From assembly GCF_014640535.1 (NCBI RefSeq), contig NZ_BMHD01000001.1:1800214-1864213 (forward strand): DNA of 64,000 nucleotides. The letters run 5' to 3'. Within the stretch, counting starts at the first letter, position 1, and every line of letters starts with the position of its first letter. Source of the stretch: Cnuibacter physcomitrellae (lineage in GTDB: Bacteria > Actinomycetota > Actinomycetes > Actinomycetales > Microbacteriaceae). Made by a program: the position numbers and the translations under genes. Under the pieces are notes generated by a model that worked only from the letters and a program-made list of their open reading frames with translations, was not told where the DNA came from and did not search any database. Positions 63,660-64,000 of the stretch are shown piece by piece.

Positions 63660-64000
63660 GAGCCCGCTGCCGTCAGCTTGGCGATGACCCCTCGGGCTCG
63701 GGGGGTCACCAGCCCGGCTTTGCGAAGCCGGTCGATCAGCAGCGCCCGCGCGTCGTCCTCTCTGAGCGGGAAGGCGGAGATCCTGAGGACGTCCTCGAGC
63801 GTCGCCTCCTGTGTCTCCACATGCGGGTCACGACAATCGGCGAGGGTCCTCCGCAGGTACGCCACGAAACGGCCCGTGTGGGACAGGTTCTTCGTCGACA
63901 TGCCGCACGCCGCGAGAGCCGTCGTAGCTGCCTTGAGCGGGTCGCTCGGGTCGGAGCAGAACGCTGCCAGGATGATCGCGTTGCGGTCCCATGCGTTGGG
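63656..64000 (-). CDS. C-terminal part of an unidentified protein, cut by window edge
   Basis: The frame is open from the right edge to the stop at 63656, 114 residues. An ATG at 63901 exists, but the upstream codons have no stop and read as ordinary coding (WDRNAIILAAFCSDPSDPL), so the protein very likely begins outside the window. It is mostly helical, with VAYLRRTLADCRDPHVET and DDARALLIDRLRKAGLVTPR. Its stop overlaps the phosphatase GTG by four bases, so it belongs to the operon. No family can be named from this fragment. Confidence 0.7.
   Translation of the reverse strand, partial: PNAWDRNAIILAAFCSDPSDPLKAATTALAACGMSTKNLSHTGRFVAYLRRTLADCRDPHVETQEATLEDVLRISAFPLREDDARALLIDRLRKAGLVTPRARGVIAKLTAAGS

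Noticed and set aside
57406-64000. Type VI secretion regulatory locus
   Set aside because: A kinase and a PP2C phosphatase occur, but no structural secretion gene is in the window.

Overview
The window is GC-rich DNA of about 70 percent G+C by eye, with many GTG starts, frequent 4-base stop/start overlaps (ATGA or GTGA) and actinobacterial gene content. Codon habits such as the very frequent GATGCG/CGCATC words, the LPxTG-like sorting signal and the DUF202, KTSC and DUF4190 proteins suggest a Microbacteriaceae-type actinomycete. This assignment is inference; no rRNA or tRNA gene is present to confirm it.

Layout. 1-6998: an OhrR/Ohr peroxide module, a KTSC protein, an MMPL exporter behind a palindromic operator, a 921-residue acyltransferase-SGNH protein and a lipoprotein. 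7015-20600: a long minus-strand block. Its core is a LacI-controlled operon with two sugar permeases, a binding protein, two ADP-ribosylglycohydrolases, a fusion of a putative glycosidase barrel with an FGE-fold domain, a CoA-transferase and a CitE-like lyase; a cell-wall esterase follows. 20706-36219: accessory genes and local regulators (MarR, MarR, GntR, TetR, DeoR), several with visible operators, interspersed with three arrays of 57-59 bp hairpin repeats. 36291-41877: galTKE, a small protein, and a MarR-photolyase pair. 41930-47149: a secreted propeller protein, a three-gene extracytosolic flavinylation cassette (FMN-binding lipoprotein, ApbE, membrane flavoreductase) and a TRIC-like channel. 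47306-56528: metabolic genes including a carboxylesterase, a Rieske oxidoreductase, cysK/cysE, a YbaK-type deacylase, an MFS exporter and a YchJ protein.

57406-64000 (continuing past the edge) is the most unusual region. It is one minus-strand operon of at least five genes, joined by 4-base overlaps or a 1-base gap: an unidentified protein cut by the window end, a PP2C phosphatase, a membrane-spanning protein kinase with a large outer domain, a zinc-ribbon GTPase-like NTPase and a GAP1-like membrane protein. It looks like a phospho-switched, membrane-linked NTPase conflict or signalling system.

A second unusual theme is DNA structure. At least eight intergenic regions carry long imperfect hairpins of about 50-73 bp with unrelated stem sequences, mostly downstream of genes; three form arrays of 4-7 units. 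One DUF1989 gene is interrupted by an in-frame amber codon. No transposase, integrase, CRISPR array or prophage gene was seen.
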